Shown in pieces: positions 16,068 through 23,768 of a stretch of DNA of 25,791 nt. Each line of letters begins with the position of its first letter. Position 1 is the first letter of the stretch. Below the pieces are notes generated by a model. It saw nothing but the letters and a program-made list of their open reading frames with translations, had not been told where the DNA came from and made no database searches. The stretch spans positions 1 to 25,791 of the forward strand of contig JAYOFM010000045.1 in assembly GCA_038117225.1 (NCBI GenBank), read 5' to 3'. The position numbers were made by a program, and so were the translations under genes. Origin of the DNA: JAYOFM01 sp038117225 (GTDB lineage: Bacteria > Pseudomonadota > Alphaproteobacteria > Rhodospirillales > Casp-alpha2).

Positions 16068-16291
16068 CAGATATCTCCTTCCGTTTGCCCCGCCAGCGAC
16101 ACAAAGACGCACTAAAAATAGGGGCTTTTAACCATTGATTTATTGTGGTTATGACGATGGCATGATGAAAAGCGGACGGTCCAATTCAATTTTCGTATGA
16201 GCTGGATTGATAAATCCAACAGTCCGCGCTCAGTCTGATGCCATCGATCGTCGTGCCTTGCCGTTTGCGTGGCGCGCGCTATCTTTCGCCA

Positions 16292-17428
16292 ATGAAATTG
16301 CGCGCTGCCCTGTTGACCGAGGCCGCCCGGCCCCGTCCCTATGCGGAGAGCTGCCCGCTGGTGGTGGAGACCGTCGACCTGGACGGGCCGCGCACCGGTG
16401 AGGTGCTGATCGAAATCGCCGCCGCCGGCCTGTGCCATTCGGATTTATCGACCATCGAGGGCATCCGCCCGCGCCCGTTGCCCGCCGTGCTGGGCCATGA
16501 ATCCGCCGGCATCGTGCGCGAGGTCGGCGCGGAGGTCAGCGCATACGCGCCCGGCGATCACGTTGTCACCACCTTCGTCATGAGCTGCGGCCACTGCCCA
16601 ATCTGCGACGACGGCCGGCCGTATCTGTGCGAAAGCTCGTCCGGTAGCAAGGCGCGAGGCGAACTGCTGGCCGGCGGCAAGCGGCTGAGTCTCAATGGCC
16701 AGCCGATCAGCCACGCCGCCGGCGTATCGTGCTTCGCCGAATACGCCGTGGTGGCACAGGAAACCTTGGTTAAGATGCCGGATGACCTGCCACTCGACAT
16801 CGCCGCCCTGTTCGGCTGCGCGGTGATGACCGGCGTCGGCGCCGTACTCAACACGGCTGGCGTCCAGGAAGGCCAAGCGGTCTGCGTCGTCGGTCTGGGC
16901 GGCGTCGGCTACAACGCGGTCATGGGCGCGGTCATCGCCGGCGCCGCGCCGATCATCGCCGTCGACACCAACCCCACGAAGTTCGCTCTCGCCCGCGACC
17001 TCGGCGCGACGCACTGCATCGACCCGCGCGGCGGAACGGCGCTCGAGCAGCTCCGCGACCTCACCGGCGGCGGCGTCCGCCACGCCATCGAAGCGGCGGG
17101 CACCGTACCGGCGCTCGAATTCGCCTATGCCGCGCTGGCCGCCGGCGGCATGGTCACCAGCGTCGGGCTGACTTCCGCCGATGCGGTACTGACCCTGCCG
17201 CCCTATGACATGGTTTCGAAGGGCAAGGGCGTGCAGGGCAGCTACATGGGCAGCTGCACCCCGCCCGTCGACATCCCGCGCTTCATCGAACACTACCGCC
17301 ATGGCCGCCTCCCGCTCGCCAAGCTGCTTTCGGGCACGCTGCCCCTGGAAGACATAAACGAAGGTTTCGACCGGCTGGCCGCCGGCGACGCGGTGCGACA
17401 GATTTTGGCACCGCACGGAAGCGCTTGA
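16292..17428 (+). CDS. Zinc-dependent alcohol dehydrogenase (MDR superfamily)
   Basis: This 378-residue protein has the full zinc ADH signature. The catalytic-zinc region is GLCHSD with C48, GHE with H69-E70, and C176 in LFGCAVMTGVGA. The structural-zinc lobe is C99, C102, C105 and C113. A Rossmann motif GLGGVG (201-206) binds NAD(P). It resembles class III-type alcohol dehydrogenases that oxidise primary alcohols, or S-hydroxymethylglutathione. I prefer the ATG at 16292 because MKLRAALLTEAARP matches the family start; an in-frame ATG at 16238 would add 18 residues. Neither has a clear ribosome site. Its stop overlaps the next start (TGATG), opening a four-gene coupled operon with a transporter, an enoyl-CoA hydratase and a DMSP-lyase-like cupin. 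Substrate is not readable; 3-hydroxypropionate-type oxidation is inference. Confidence 0.88.
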   Translation: MKLRAALLTEAARPRPYAESCPLVVETVDLDGPRTGEVLIEIAAAGLCHSDLSTIEGIRPRPLPAVLGHESAGIVREVGAEVSAYAPGDHVVTTFVMSCGHCPICDDGRPYLCESSSGSKARGELLAGGKRLSLNGQPISHAAGVSCFAEYAVVAQETLVKMPDDLPLDIAALFGCAVMTGVGAVLNTAGVQEGQAVCVVGLGGVGYNAVMGAVIAGAAPIIAVDTNPTKFALARDLGATHCIDPRGGTALEQLRDLTGGGVRHAIEAAGTVPALEFAYAALAAGGMVTSVGLTSADAVLTLPPYDMVSKGKGVQGSYMGSCTPPVDIPRFIEHYRHGRLPLAKLLSGTLPLEDINEGFDRLAAGDAVRQILAPHGSA

Positions 17429-18183
17429 TGGACCGCGGTCAAATCGACCGCCGCGAAGCCGTCTTCAGCATCCTGATGGCGGCGTTCGTCGTGGTGTTGG
17501 TGCTGACCAACATTATCGGCGTGAAGCTGTTCCTGGCGTTTCCGGACACCATGCCCGAAGGGTTCTTCGGCGAGGCGATCACCTTGACGACCGGACTGAT
17601 CACTTATCCCATCACCTTCCTGCTGACCGATGTGGTGTGCGAGGTTTATGGCCGCAAGCGGGCCAATCTGATGGTCATCACCGGCTTCGCCATGAGCCTG
17701 TTGTCGCTGCTATTCATCCAAATCGCGCTGGTTTTGCCCGGCTCGCCCGTATGGCCGTCGGGCAATCCCCACTATGACAGCGTCGCCAGCATGCAGCAGG
17801 CGTTCGACAGCGTGTTTACGCTACCCGGTGTGCTGATCCTGGGTTCCATGACCGCTTATCTGGTGGCACAGTTGATGGACGTGCGGCTGTTTCATTTCTG
17901 GAAACGAGTGACCCAGGGCCGGCATCTATGGCTGCGCAACAACGCCTCGACCATGGTGTCGCAGTTGTTCGATACCATCATCGTCAATTCCATCTTCCTC
18001 GGTTTCGGGCTTGCGCTGCCGTGGGGCATCGTCGGCGAGATCATCGTCGCCAACTATGTTTTCAAGCTGCTGATCGCGGCGGCGGACACACCGTTCATCT
18101 ATCTCGGCATCGCCATGGTGCGGCGGCTGATCGGCGATCCCAACGCCGGCATGGAACAGGCAGAACAAGGAACCGCCACATGA
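17428..18183 (+). CDS. yhhQ: Queuosine precursor transporter, YhhQ/VUT family
   Basis: This 251-residue membrane protein has about six membrane segments and typical YhhQ sequence: VLTNIIGVKLF near the N-terminus, TYPITFLLTDVVCEVYGRKRAN (a hallmark), NNASTMVSQLFDTIIVNSIFLGFG, and a final segment with IAAADTPFIYLGI. In Escherichia coli YhhQ imports the queuosine precursors preQ0 and preQ1 across the inner membrane. I use the ATG at 17428, which shares bases with the upstream TGA; a TTG one codon earlier is less likely. Its stop overlaps the next ATG (ATGA). Its position inside a catabolic-looking operon is unusual. No queuosine gene is visible nearby. Confidence 0.9.
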   Translation: MDRGQIDRREAVFSILMAAFVVVLVLTNIIGVKLFLAFPDTMPEGFFGEAITLTTGLITYPITFLLTDVVCEVYGRKRANLMVITGFAMSLLSLLFIQIALVLPGSPVWPSGNPHYDSVASMQQAFDSVFTLPGVLILGSMTAYLVAQLMDVRLFHFWKRVTQGRHLWLRNNASTMVSQLFDTIIVNSIFLGFGLALPWGIVGEIIVANYVFKLLIAAADTPFIYLGIAMVRRLIGDPNAGMEQAEQGTAT

Positions 18184-18956
18184 GTACCGCGACCATCGAA
18201 CGCTTCGAGCACGGCGGCGCCGCCATGGCTCGCCTGATCCTCGACCGGGCCGAAAAGGCCAACGCACTGAACAGCGCCCTCGCCCTATCGCTGGCCGACG
18301 CGGCGCGCGAGTTGGTGGACGACGAGGACCTGCGCGCGGTTGTGCTGACCGGGCGCGGCGACCGCGTGTTCTGCGCCGGCGCCGATGTCAACGAACTAGC
18401 GGCCCTGAATGCGGATACGGCACGAACGCTGATCACCGGTTTCCATCAGGCCATCGATGCCGTTCGCGACATGCCGGTACCGGTGATAGCGCGCATCCAG
18501 GGGCCGTGCATTGGCGCCGGGCTGGAACTGGCGGCGGGCGCCGACCTACGCCTGTGCACGGCCAACGCGACATTTTCCATGCCGGAAGTCCGCATCGGCG
18601 TGCCCTCGGTCATCGAGGCAGCGCTGTTGCCGCGCCTGATGGGCCCGGCGCGGGCCGGCTGGCTGGTGCTGACCGGCGATCCCATCGACGCCGGCACAGC
18701 GCGCGACTGGGGTCTGGTCGAACACGTCGCCGATGACCTGACGGCCCTCGACACCGCCATCGGCGGCCTGCTCGACGCCTTCGCCGCCGCCGGCCCGGAA
18801 GCCGTGCGTACCCAAAAGCGCCTCATGCGGACATGGGAAGAGTCCTCGCTCGGTCACTCGATCGCCGAGAGCATTGAGGCCTTCGCCCAGTCATTCGAGA
18901 GCGACGAAGCGTCCCGCCTTCTTAGCCACGCAGTGGCATCGCGACGCCGTGGCTGA
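18180..18956 (+). CDS. Enoyl-CoA hydratase/isomerase family protein
   Basis: This 258-residue crotonase-family protein has the oxyanion-hole segments FCAGADVNEL (about 64-73) and IQGPCIGAGLELAAGADLRL (about 106-125), and both catalytic glutamates of hydratases, E116 and E136 (TFSMPEVRIG). Retention of both favours true hydration of a 2-enoyl-CoA over isomerase or hydrolase activity. It acts in the cytoplasm on CoA esters. The start at 18180 overlaps the transporter stop by ATGA; the end overlaps the cupin start by eight bases. In this operon it could hydrate acryloyl-CoA to 3-hydroxypropionyl-CoA, which is inference only; fatty-acid or amino-acid breakdown is also possible. Confidence 0.92.
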   Translation: MSTATIERFEHGGAAMARLILDRAEKANALNSALALSLADAARELVDDEDLRAVVLTGRGDRVFCAGADVNELAALNADTARTLITGFHQAIDAVRDMPVPVIARIQGPCIGAGLELAAGADLRLCTANATFSMPEVRIGVPSVIEAALLPRLMGPARAGWLVLTGDPIDAGTARDWGLVEHVADDLTALDTAIGGLLDAFAAAGPEAVRTQKRLMRTWEESSLGHSIAESIEAFAQSFESDEASRLLSHAVASRRRG

Positions 18957-19683
18957 CACCGTCGCCATCGATTTTATCGCGGCGCTGGCAGATGATCTCG
19001 ATCGCCGAGTCGCCGCCGACCCTGCCTTGGCATCGATTGCCGATACCCTGCGCCGCGCTTCGCGTGACGTTCCGGGACCCTCTCCACAGGCAACGGCCAC
19101 GCCGATGCTGGAAACCGCGTTGGCCGGCATGGCCGGCGACGCCGCCATGGTCGCAGCCGCCCGCGCGGCGGCGGCGCGGGTCGGCTGGTACCGGGTCTAT
19201 GATGGCGCCGACGCGGCCACCGGCATCGCGCCGGACCTCGCCGCCGGCATGTTCGGCGGCCAGGTCGCCGGATCACGCGGGTTGATCGGCTTTGGCGGTG
19301 TCCTCTGCGGCTTGTTTCTGTTGGCGCCCGGGATTCATTACCCGCTGCACACACACGCGGCGACGGAACTCTATTACTGCCTGTCCGGTAACCTGTCCGT
19401 CGAGCACGGGGTCGATGGCGAGCGGTTTACGCTCGCGCCCAGCGATCATTCGGTGACGCCATCGCACCGGCTGCATGCCCTTTCCACAGGTAATGCTCCG
19501 GTGCTGCTGGCCTATGCCTGGGTCGACGAGCAATCGGCGCCGATCTGGATGTGGGAAAGAGATGCGACGACCCCGCTCGGCTGGCGGCGGCGATCCTGGA
19601 CCCGGCGCGCCGATGCCTCGTGGCAATGCCGTGATGATGAACCGGTCGACACGGAGAGTTTTCGCAGAGCGACCGATCCCTAA
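18949..19683 (+). CDS. Cupin family protein with DMSP lyase-like metal site
   Basis: This 244-residue protein has a helical N-terminus (about 1-100) and a cupin barrel (about 105-205). The first cupin motif is exact: G128-x5-H134-x-H136-x3-E140-x6-G147. A second His (H176) follows 42 residues after H134. In DddW and DddK, metal ligands H-x-H-x3-E-...-H have a similar spacing (about 40), and the catalytic Tyr is two residues after the Glu, which is Y142 here. Flanking sequence (GLFLLAPGIHYPLHTH, PVLLAYAWVDEQ) also fits the DMSP lyase family, which splits dimethylsulfoniopropionate to dimethyl sulfide and acrylate. I chose the GTG at 18949, coupled to the hydratase gene by an eight-base overlap. 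The rest of the barrel is divergent enough that another cupin function, on a different beta-elimination substrate, remains possible. Confidence 0.72.
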   Translation: MADTVAIDFIAALADDLDRRVAADPALASIADTLRRASRDVPGPSPQATATPMLETALAGMAGDAAMVAAARAAAARVGWYRVYDGADAATGIAPDLAAGMFGGQVAGSRGLIGFGGVLCGLFLLAPGIHYPLHTHAATELYYCLSGNLSVEHGVDGERFTLAPSDHSVTPSHRLHALSTGNAPVLLAYAWVDEQSAPIWMWERDATTPLGWRRRSWTRRADASWQCRDDEPVDTESFRRATDP

Positions 19684-19712
19684 CAACCTGGTATCTGCCA
19701 CCAAAAGGTTGA

Positions 19713-19892
19713 TCAGGTTCTTGCTAGGACGCGATGGTTTATGTCACTGAACATCTTGTGGACGGCGCCGACCATACGCGCGAATAGTCTTGCGAGGTAA
19801 TCGGAACGTTCCTGGCTGGCCACGCGTCGGCGGGTTTCATGGGAAATGGACATGTTCTGAGCGACACCTGCTGGGTTCGTGTTGTCGGTCAT
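19713..19892 (-). CDS. Small 59-residue protein with strong Shine-Dalgarno
   Basis: A minus-strand frame of 59 codons runs from the ATG complementary to 19890-19892 to TGA at 19715-19713. The ribosome site AAGGAG lies 7 bases before the ATG, among the best in the window. The protein has a polar start (MTDNTNPAGVAQNM), a basic patch (ETRRRVASQERS) and an amphipathic helix (DYLARLFARMVGAVHKMF), then NHRVLART. I do not recognise a family; a membrane-surface or protein-binding helix is inferred. It stands alone between the cupin gene and the regulator gene, convergent with the first and divergent from the second across about 170 bases. Confidence 0.6.
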   Translation of the reverse strand: MTDNTNPAGVAQNMSISHETRRRVASQERSDYLARLFARMVGAVHKMFSDINHRVLART

Positions 19893-20060
19893 CGTGGTAC
19901 TCCTTCAAGCACTGGCGTGAGTGGCGGTCTCGATCAACGTGTCACATCATGTCGCGCGGCCGTGAAGGCGGCGTGCGCGCACCAACCGACAAACGTGAAA
20001 AATCAGTGAAAAATGTGCCGCGTGGGGATTTAACGTCCCAATAGGCGTACACTAACTGTC

Positions 20061-22106
20061 ATGGCAAAGCTCACGCTTCGACTGTTGGGAGAACCACGGA
20101 TCGGCACGACCGACGATCCGGACATGCGGTTATCGACCAAGAAATCCTTGGCCCTGCTTGTTTACCTAGCGAGTCCGGCGGGCGTGTCGCGCTCGCGCGA
20201 TCAATTGGCGGGGTTACTGTGGGGCCGCAGCGCCGAAGAACAAGCCCGCAGCAGCCTGCGCCAATGTTTGACGCGGCTTCGAAAGTCGTTGGGCCCGGCC
20301 AAGGTGGCCATCGTCGCGAATGCCCACGAAATCCAACTTGATCCAGTGGCCGTCGAAACCGACACGGCGATGTTCGACGCTTTGTCGTTGGGCGAGGACG
20401 TAACCTCTCTGACCGCCGCGGCTAAACTCATACGAGGTGAATTCGCGAGCGGGTTGCACGTCAATGAAGGCCCGTTCGAGTCTTGGCTGGAAGGTGAGAG
20501 GCGGCGCCTGACCGAACGAGCCGTGCCGGTCCTGGGGCGTCTGCTCGCATACCATGAGGACCACGAGGATCATGAAAGCGCCGCCGATATTGCCTGCCGA
20601 TTGTTGCGGATCGATCCGTTGCAAGAGCGCGCGCATCAATCATTCATGCGCGCGCTGGCGCATCAGAACCGGTTCGAATTAGCGCTACAGCAGTACAAGA
20701 TTTGCCGTGACCTGTTACGCAAGGAACTCGGTATCGATCCGAGCACCGAGATTCGTACGCTTCGAGATGACATCGCCCGCCGCCGCGCGGCCGAGCCCCA
20801 CGTCACCAGCGCACCCGCCGTCGAGACGCCCGGGTTGCTACGCGCGGTCAGTGCGGCGCTGCCGAACGAGCGCCGCGGCGAGGATACGCTGCCGCCGCAG
20901 TTACAGGGACTCGACCTCACGGTACCGGAGCGGCCGTCGATCGTCATTCTGCCATTTCGCAACCTGACAAACGATTCCGACAACGATCATCTGGCGGAAG
21001 GCGTTCGAATCGACATTCAGGCGGCCCTGGTCAAGATCACCGGCCTTTTCCTGATCGCAGCCGGCAGTGCCAATGCGATGCGGGGGCGTGATGCCGACGT
21101 GGCCGGCCATGCCCTCGGCGTTCGCTATGTGCTTCAAGGCAGTGTCCGCCGCGCCGGGCAAAATTTGCGCATTTCGACGGAACTCATCGATGTAGAGCGA
21201 GGGCTTGCGATCTGGACGGAAACATACGATCGCCGCTTCGACGACGGCTTCGAGGTTCAGGACGAGATCATCGAAGCCATAATAACCGCTCTCGACGTCA
21301 AGTTGCTGCGGGGTGAACAGGCGGCGGTTTGGCATAGGACGCTGAAGAAGCGCGACGCGCTGGAATGCTTTTACAGGGGTGTCGACGAATTCTTCAAACT
21401 ACGACCGGAAACCGTCCGCCGTGCTCGGCGGCAATTCGAACAGGTTGACCGGATGCAACCCGATGTCGGCACTGGAGCAACCTGGGTTGCGTTGTACCAT
21501 TGGTTCGATGACTTCAAGGGCTGGGGCGTTGATCCCGAGGCCTCCCTCATTGCCGCGGGTGAATGGTCGGCTAAAGCCGTCAAAATGGAAGATGCCGACG
21601 GACAAGCCCACATGGTGTTGAGCCATGTGCATCTGATGAGCCGATGCTTCGACGACGCACTGATTGTCGGTCGCGAAGCCATACAACTGCGCCCCAATTG
21701 CACCAACGCCAATGGATTTTTCGCCAACGTGCTGCATTATTGCGGCGAGCAGACCGAAGCCATAGAGCATGTCACCTGGGCAATCCGATATTCCCCCGTC
21801 TATCCGCCGTTTTTCGCGGACGTCCTATCTCTTGCCTTCCTTTTTGACGACAGCTTCGACGCCGCCGCGGCGGTCGCCAATGAGTCCTTACGCCTCAACC
21901 CGGTAGGCGTGACGGCGCGTCTCGTGACTGTTGCCGCCTACGCGGCCCAGGATCGCATTTACGATGCCCAAGGCGCCCGTGACCAGATCATCGCGGCTGA
22001 TAATGGTTTTTCCGTTAAAGGGTTCGGCGCCCGACTGCCATACCGCAATCCCGAGGACCTCGATCGGTTGATGTCGCGTCTGCGGGCCGCCGGTCTGCCG
22101 CCCTGA
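20061..22106 (+). CDS. BTAD-domain transcriptional regulator with TolB-like and TPR regions
   Basis: This 681-residue protein begins with an OmpR-like winged helix (about 3-95; KKSLALLVYLA, then SSLRQCLTRLRKSLG), then a bacterial transcriptional activation domain (about 96-240; helical, ending KELGIDPSTEIRTLRDDI), as in SARP activators. A linker (about 241-290) leads to a TolB-like segment (about 291-415; RPSIVILPFRNLTND, ALGVRYVLQGSVRRAG, IWTETYDRRFDD) like that of CadC-type and adenylate-cyclase-linked proteins, and a TPR-like helical tail (about 420-681). No membrane segment or histidine kinase is present. It should bind DNA and sense an unknown signal through its C-terminal part. No Shine-Dalgarno precedes the ATG; TACACT at 20048-20053 could be a -10 box giving an almost leaderless mRNA. 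HEDHEDHE at about 165-172 is a short charged repeat. Confidence 0.87.
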   Translation: MAKLTLRLLGEPRIGTTDDPDMRLSTKKSLALLVYLASPAGVSRSRDQLAGLLWGRSAEEQARSSLRQCLTRLRKSLGPAKVAIVANAHEIQLDPVAVETDTAMFDALSLGEDVTSLTAAAKLIRGEFASGLHVNEGPFESWLEGERRRLTERAVPVLGRLLAYHEDHEDHESAADIACRLLRIDPLQERAHQSFMRALAHQNRFELALQQYKICRDLLRKELGIDPSTEIRTLRDDIARRRAAEPHVTSAPAVETPGLLRAVSAALPNERRGEDTLPPQLQGLDLTVPERPSIVILPFRNLTNDSDNDHLAEGVRIDIQAALVKITGLFLIAAGSANAMRGRDADVAGHALGVRYVLQGSVRRAGQNLRISTELIDVERGLAIWTETYDRRFDDGFEVQDEIIEAIITALDVKLLRGEQAAVWHRTLKKRDALECFYRGVDEFFKLRPETVRRARRQFEQVDRMQPDVGTGATWVALYHWFDDFKGWGVDPEASLIAAGEWSAKAVKMEDADGQAHMVLSHVHLMSRCFDDALIVGREAIQLRPNCTNANGFFANVLHYCGEQTEAIEHVTWAIRYSPVYPPFFADVLSLAFLFDDSFDAAAAVANESLRLNPVGVTARLVTVAAYAAQDRIYDAQGARDQIIAADNGFSVKGFGARLPYRNPEDLDRLMSRLRAAGLPP

Positions 22107-22166
22107 TTTTCCAGGCCTTGGCGAGTTTGCCAGTCGTTGAGTTGAATGTGGATACGCCGTGCGAGG

Positions 22167-23684
22167 TTATGGATTAGCCCGCCGGGGCCGGAATTCCCGG
22201 ACCGCCCGCCGCGCGCGGTTCTGGGATTCGACATCAAGCCCCGCCGCCACCAGCGCCAGCACACGCGCCGCGCGTGGCGCCTGATGGGGCGGCAATCCCT
22301 TTTGTGCCAGCGCCAGCCAGACATAGGCCGCCAACGGGTCCTGCGTGACGCCAACGCCACCGTTGTAGGCGAGGCCAAGGGCATACTGCGCCGGCGCGTA
22401 TCCCTGCTCCGCTGCCTCGGCATGATAGGCGGCGGCGCGCGCCGCATCCCGGTCGACGCCCTGGCCCTGTCCGTATAGACGGCCGAGTCGGTAACTGGCT
22501 GGCGCATGCCCCCGCCCGGCGGCACGGTTCAGCCAGCGCAGCGCCGTGGTCATGCTACGCGGAACGCCCAGACCCTCGGTATAGAGGCGCGCTAGATCGG
22601 TGGCGGCGGCCGCATGATCCTGCTCGGCGGCGCGGGTCAGCCAAAGCAACGCGCGATCGTAGTCCCGCCGACCGTCGATAAGGCCATCACGATAAAGCTG
22701 CGCGAGCCGGTATTGCGCCGGCGCGGCGCCGCGTTCGGCGGCGCGCGTGAACCATTGCTCAGCCGCCGCCATGTCGACAGGAACACCACGCCCGTTCTGA
22801 TGAATGAGCCCCAGTTCGACCTCGGCGCCCGGGTGCCCAGCGAGGGCGGCGCGCCGAAACCAGGACAGCGCCGCTGCTTGGTTGCGGCCGACGCCATCAC
22901 CGTTTTCGTACATGGTGGCAAGTGTAACCTGCGCCTCCGCATCGCCGCGACGGGCGTCGGATTCAAGCGCCGGCAAGGCGGCCACGAGATCCCCGGTCAT
23001 ATAGAGCCGAACGCCGGCGCTGGTTTGCTTGGCGAGACCGCCATCGATGGCCTGCCAGCCGAACGTCACAATCAACGCACACATGATCGCCGCACCGACC
23101 CGCAAATTGCGCGATGGCCGTTGCCAGGGATCAGTGGCAGAGGCAAGAGTGGCCGGTGTGGACGGTAACGCGGCGCGTCGGCTCATTTCGATATGCCGGC
23201 ACAGAGATTCCGCCCGCAGCGGCCACCGCGCCGACAAACGCACGCCGAATCCAGCCTGCAATCCACCGGTATCGACTGGCCCCTTCGGTGGCTGGAGCCA
23301 GGGCACCGTGCGAGGCTGCTCGAAGCCGATGCGCAGAACGTCGCGCCGGTCACCCCAGGCCAGCGGCTCGACCGCGCCGGTGATGTCGGCGATATCCCGC
23401 CATGGAATCCAGTCAGCGATTAGGCGCGGAACCGCGATCCCGTGGGCGCCGGCAATCAGTAGCGGGCGGCGATCGAACAGGCGAAATCCCGCAAAGGCCG
23501 CCGCCGCGACCAAGGCCGCCGTGACGATCCCCCAGGCGGCACCGCCCCAGGCAAAGACAATGTCATGGCGGAACGCCAGCAGGACCAGCGCCGGCGCGCC
23601 GGCCGCCAGCACTGCGACCAGGTCGGGCATCAGCAGCCGGTCGACCCTGAAATCAAGCCGGTCTGGGGGTATTCCGCCGTCCAT
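22167..23684 (-). CDS. Membrane protein with PH-like domain and Sel1 repeats
   Basis: This 505-residue protein has two N-terminal membrane segments (about 20-40 and 48-70), a short PH-like domain of the STM3941 kind (about 72-160; LIAGAHGIAVPRL, IPWRDIADITGA), a third membrane segment (about 196-212), and six Sel1-like repeats (about 247-463), each with the A-x2-LG-x2-Y-x2-G-x-GV pattern followed by A-x2-W-x2-RAA. Sel1 repeats form helical scaffolds that bind partner proteins. The last segment (about 465-505) is basic. I chose the ATG at 23684; a GTG at 23714 would add ten residues and neither has a clear ribosome site. The gene is divergent from rnd across 84 bases and convergent with the BTAD regulator. 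Role unknown. Confidence 0.78.
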   Translation of the reverse strand: MDGGIPPDRLDFRVDRLLMPDLVAVLAAGAPALVLLAFRHDIVFAWGGAAWGIVTAALVAAAAFAGFRLFDRRPLLIAGAHGIAVPRLIADWIPWRDIADITGAVEPLAWGDRRDVLRIGFEQPRTVPWLQPPKGPVDTGGLQAGFGVRLSARWPLRAESLCRHIEMSRRAALPSTPATLASATDPWQRPSRNLRVGAAIMCALIVTFGWQAIDGGLAKQTSAGVRLYMTGDLVAALPALESDARRGDAEAQVTLATMYENGDGVGRNQAAALSWFRRAALAGHPGAEVELGLIHQNGRGVPVDMAAAEQWFTRAAERGAAPAQYRLAQLYRDGLIDGRRDYDRALLWLTRAAEQDHAAAATDLARLYTEGLGVPRSMTTALRWLNRAAGRGHAPASYRLGRLYGQGQGVDRDAARAAAYHAEAAEQGYAPAQYALGLAYNGGVGVTQDPLAAYVWLALAQKGLPPHQAPRAARVLALVAAGLDVESQNRARRAVREFRPRRANP

Positions 23685-23768
23685 GGTGCGGTGGAGTCTA
23701 GCGGCCACGGGCACCGACTCTCAATCGACCCTTTGTGAGGCGCGGGTTTCCCGTGTATACGGTGGGCG

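Noticed and set aside
16445..17416. A 323-codon open frame on the minus strand
   Set aside because: Antisense to the zinc ADH gene, whose zinc ligands and Rossmann motif are clear.
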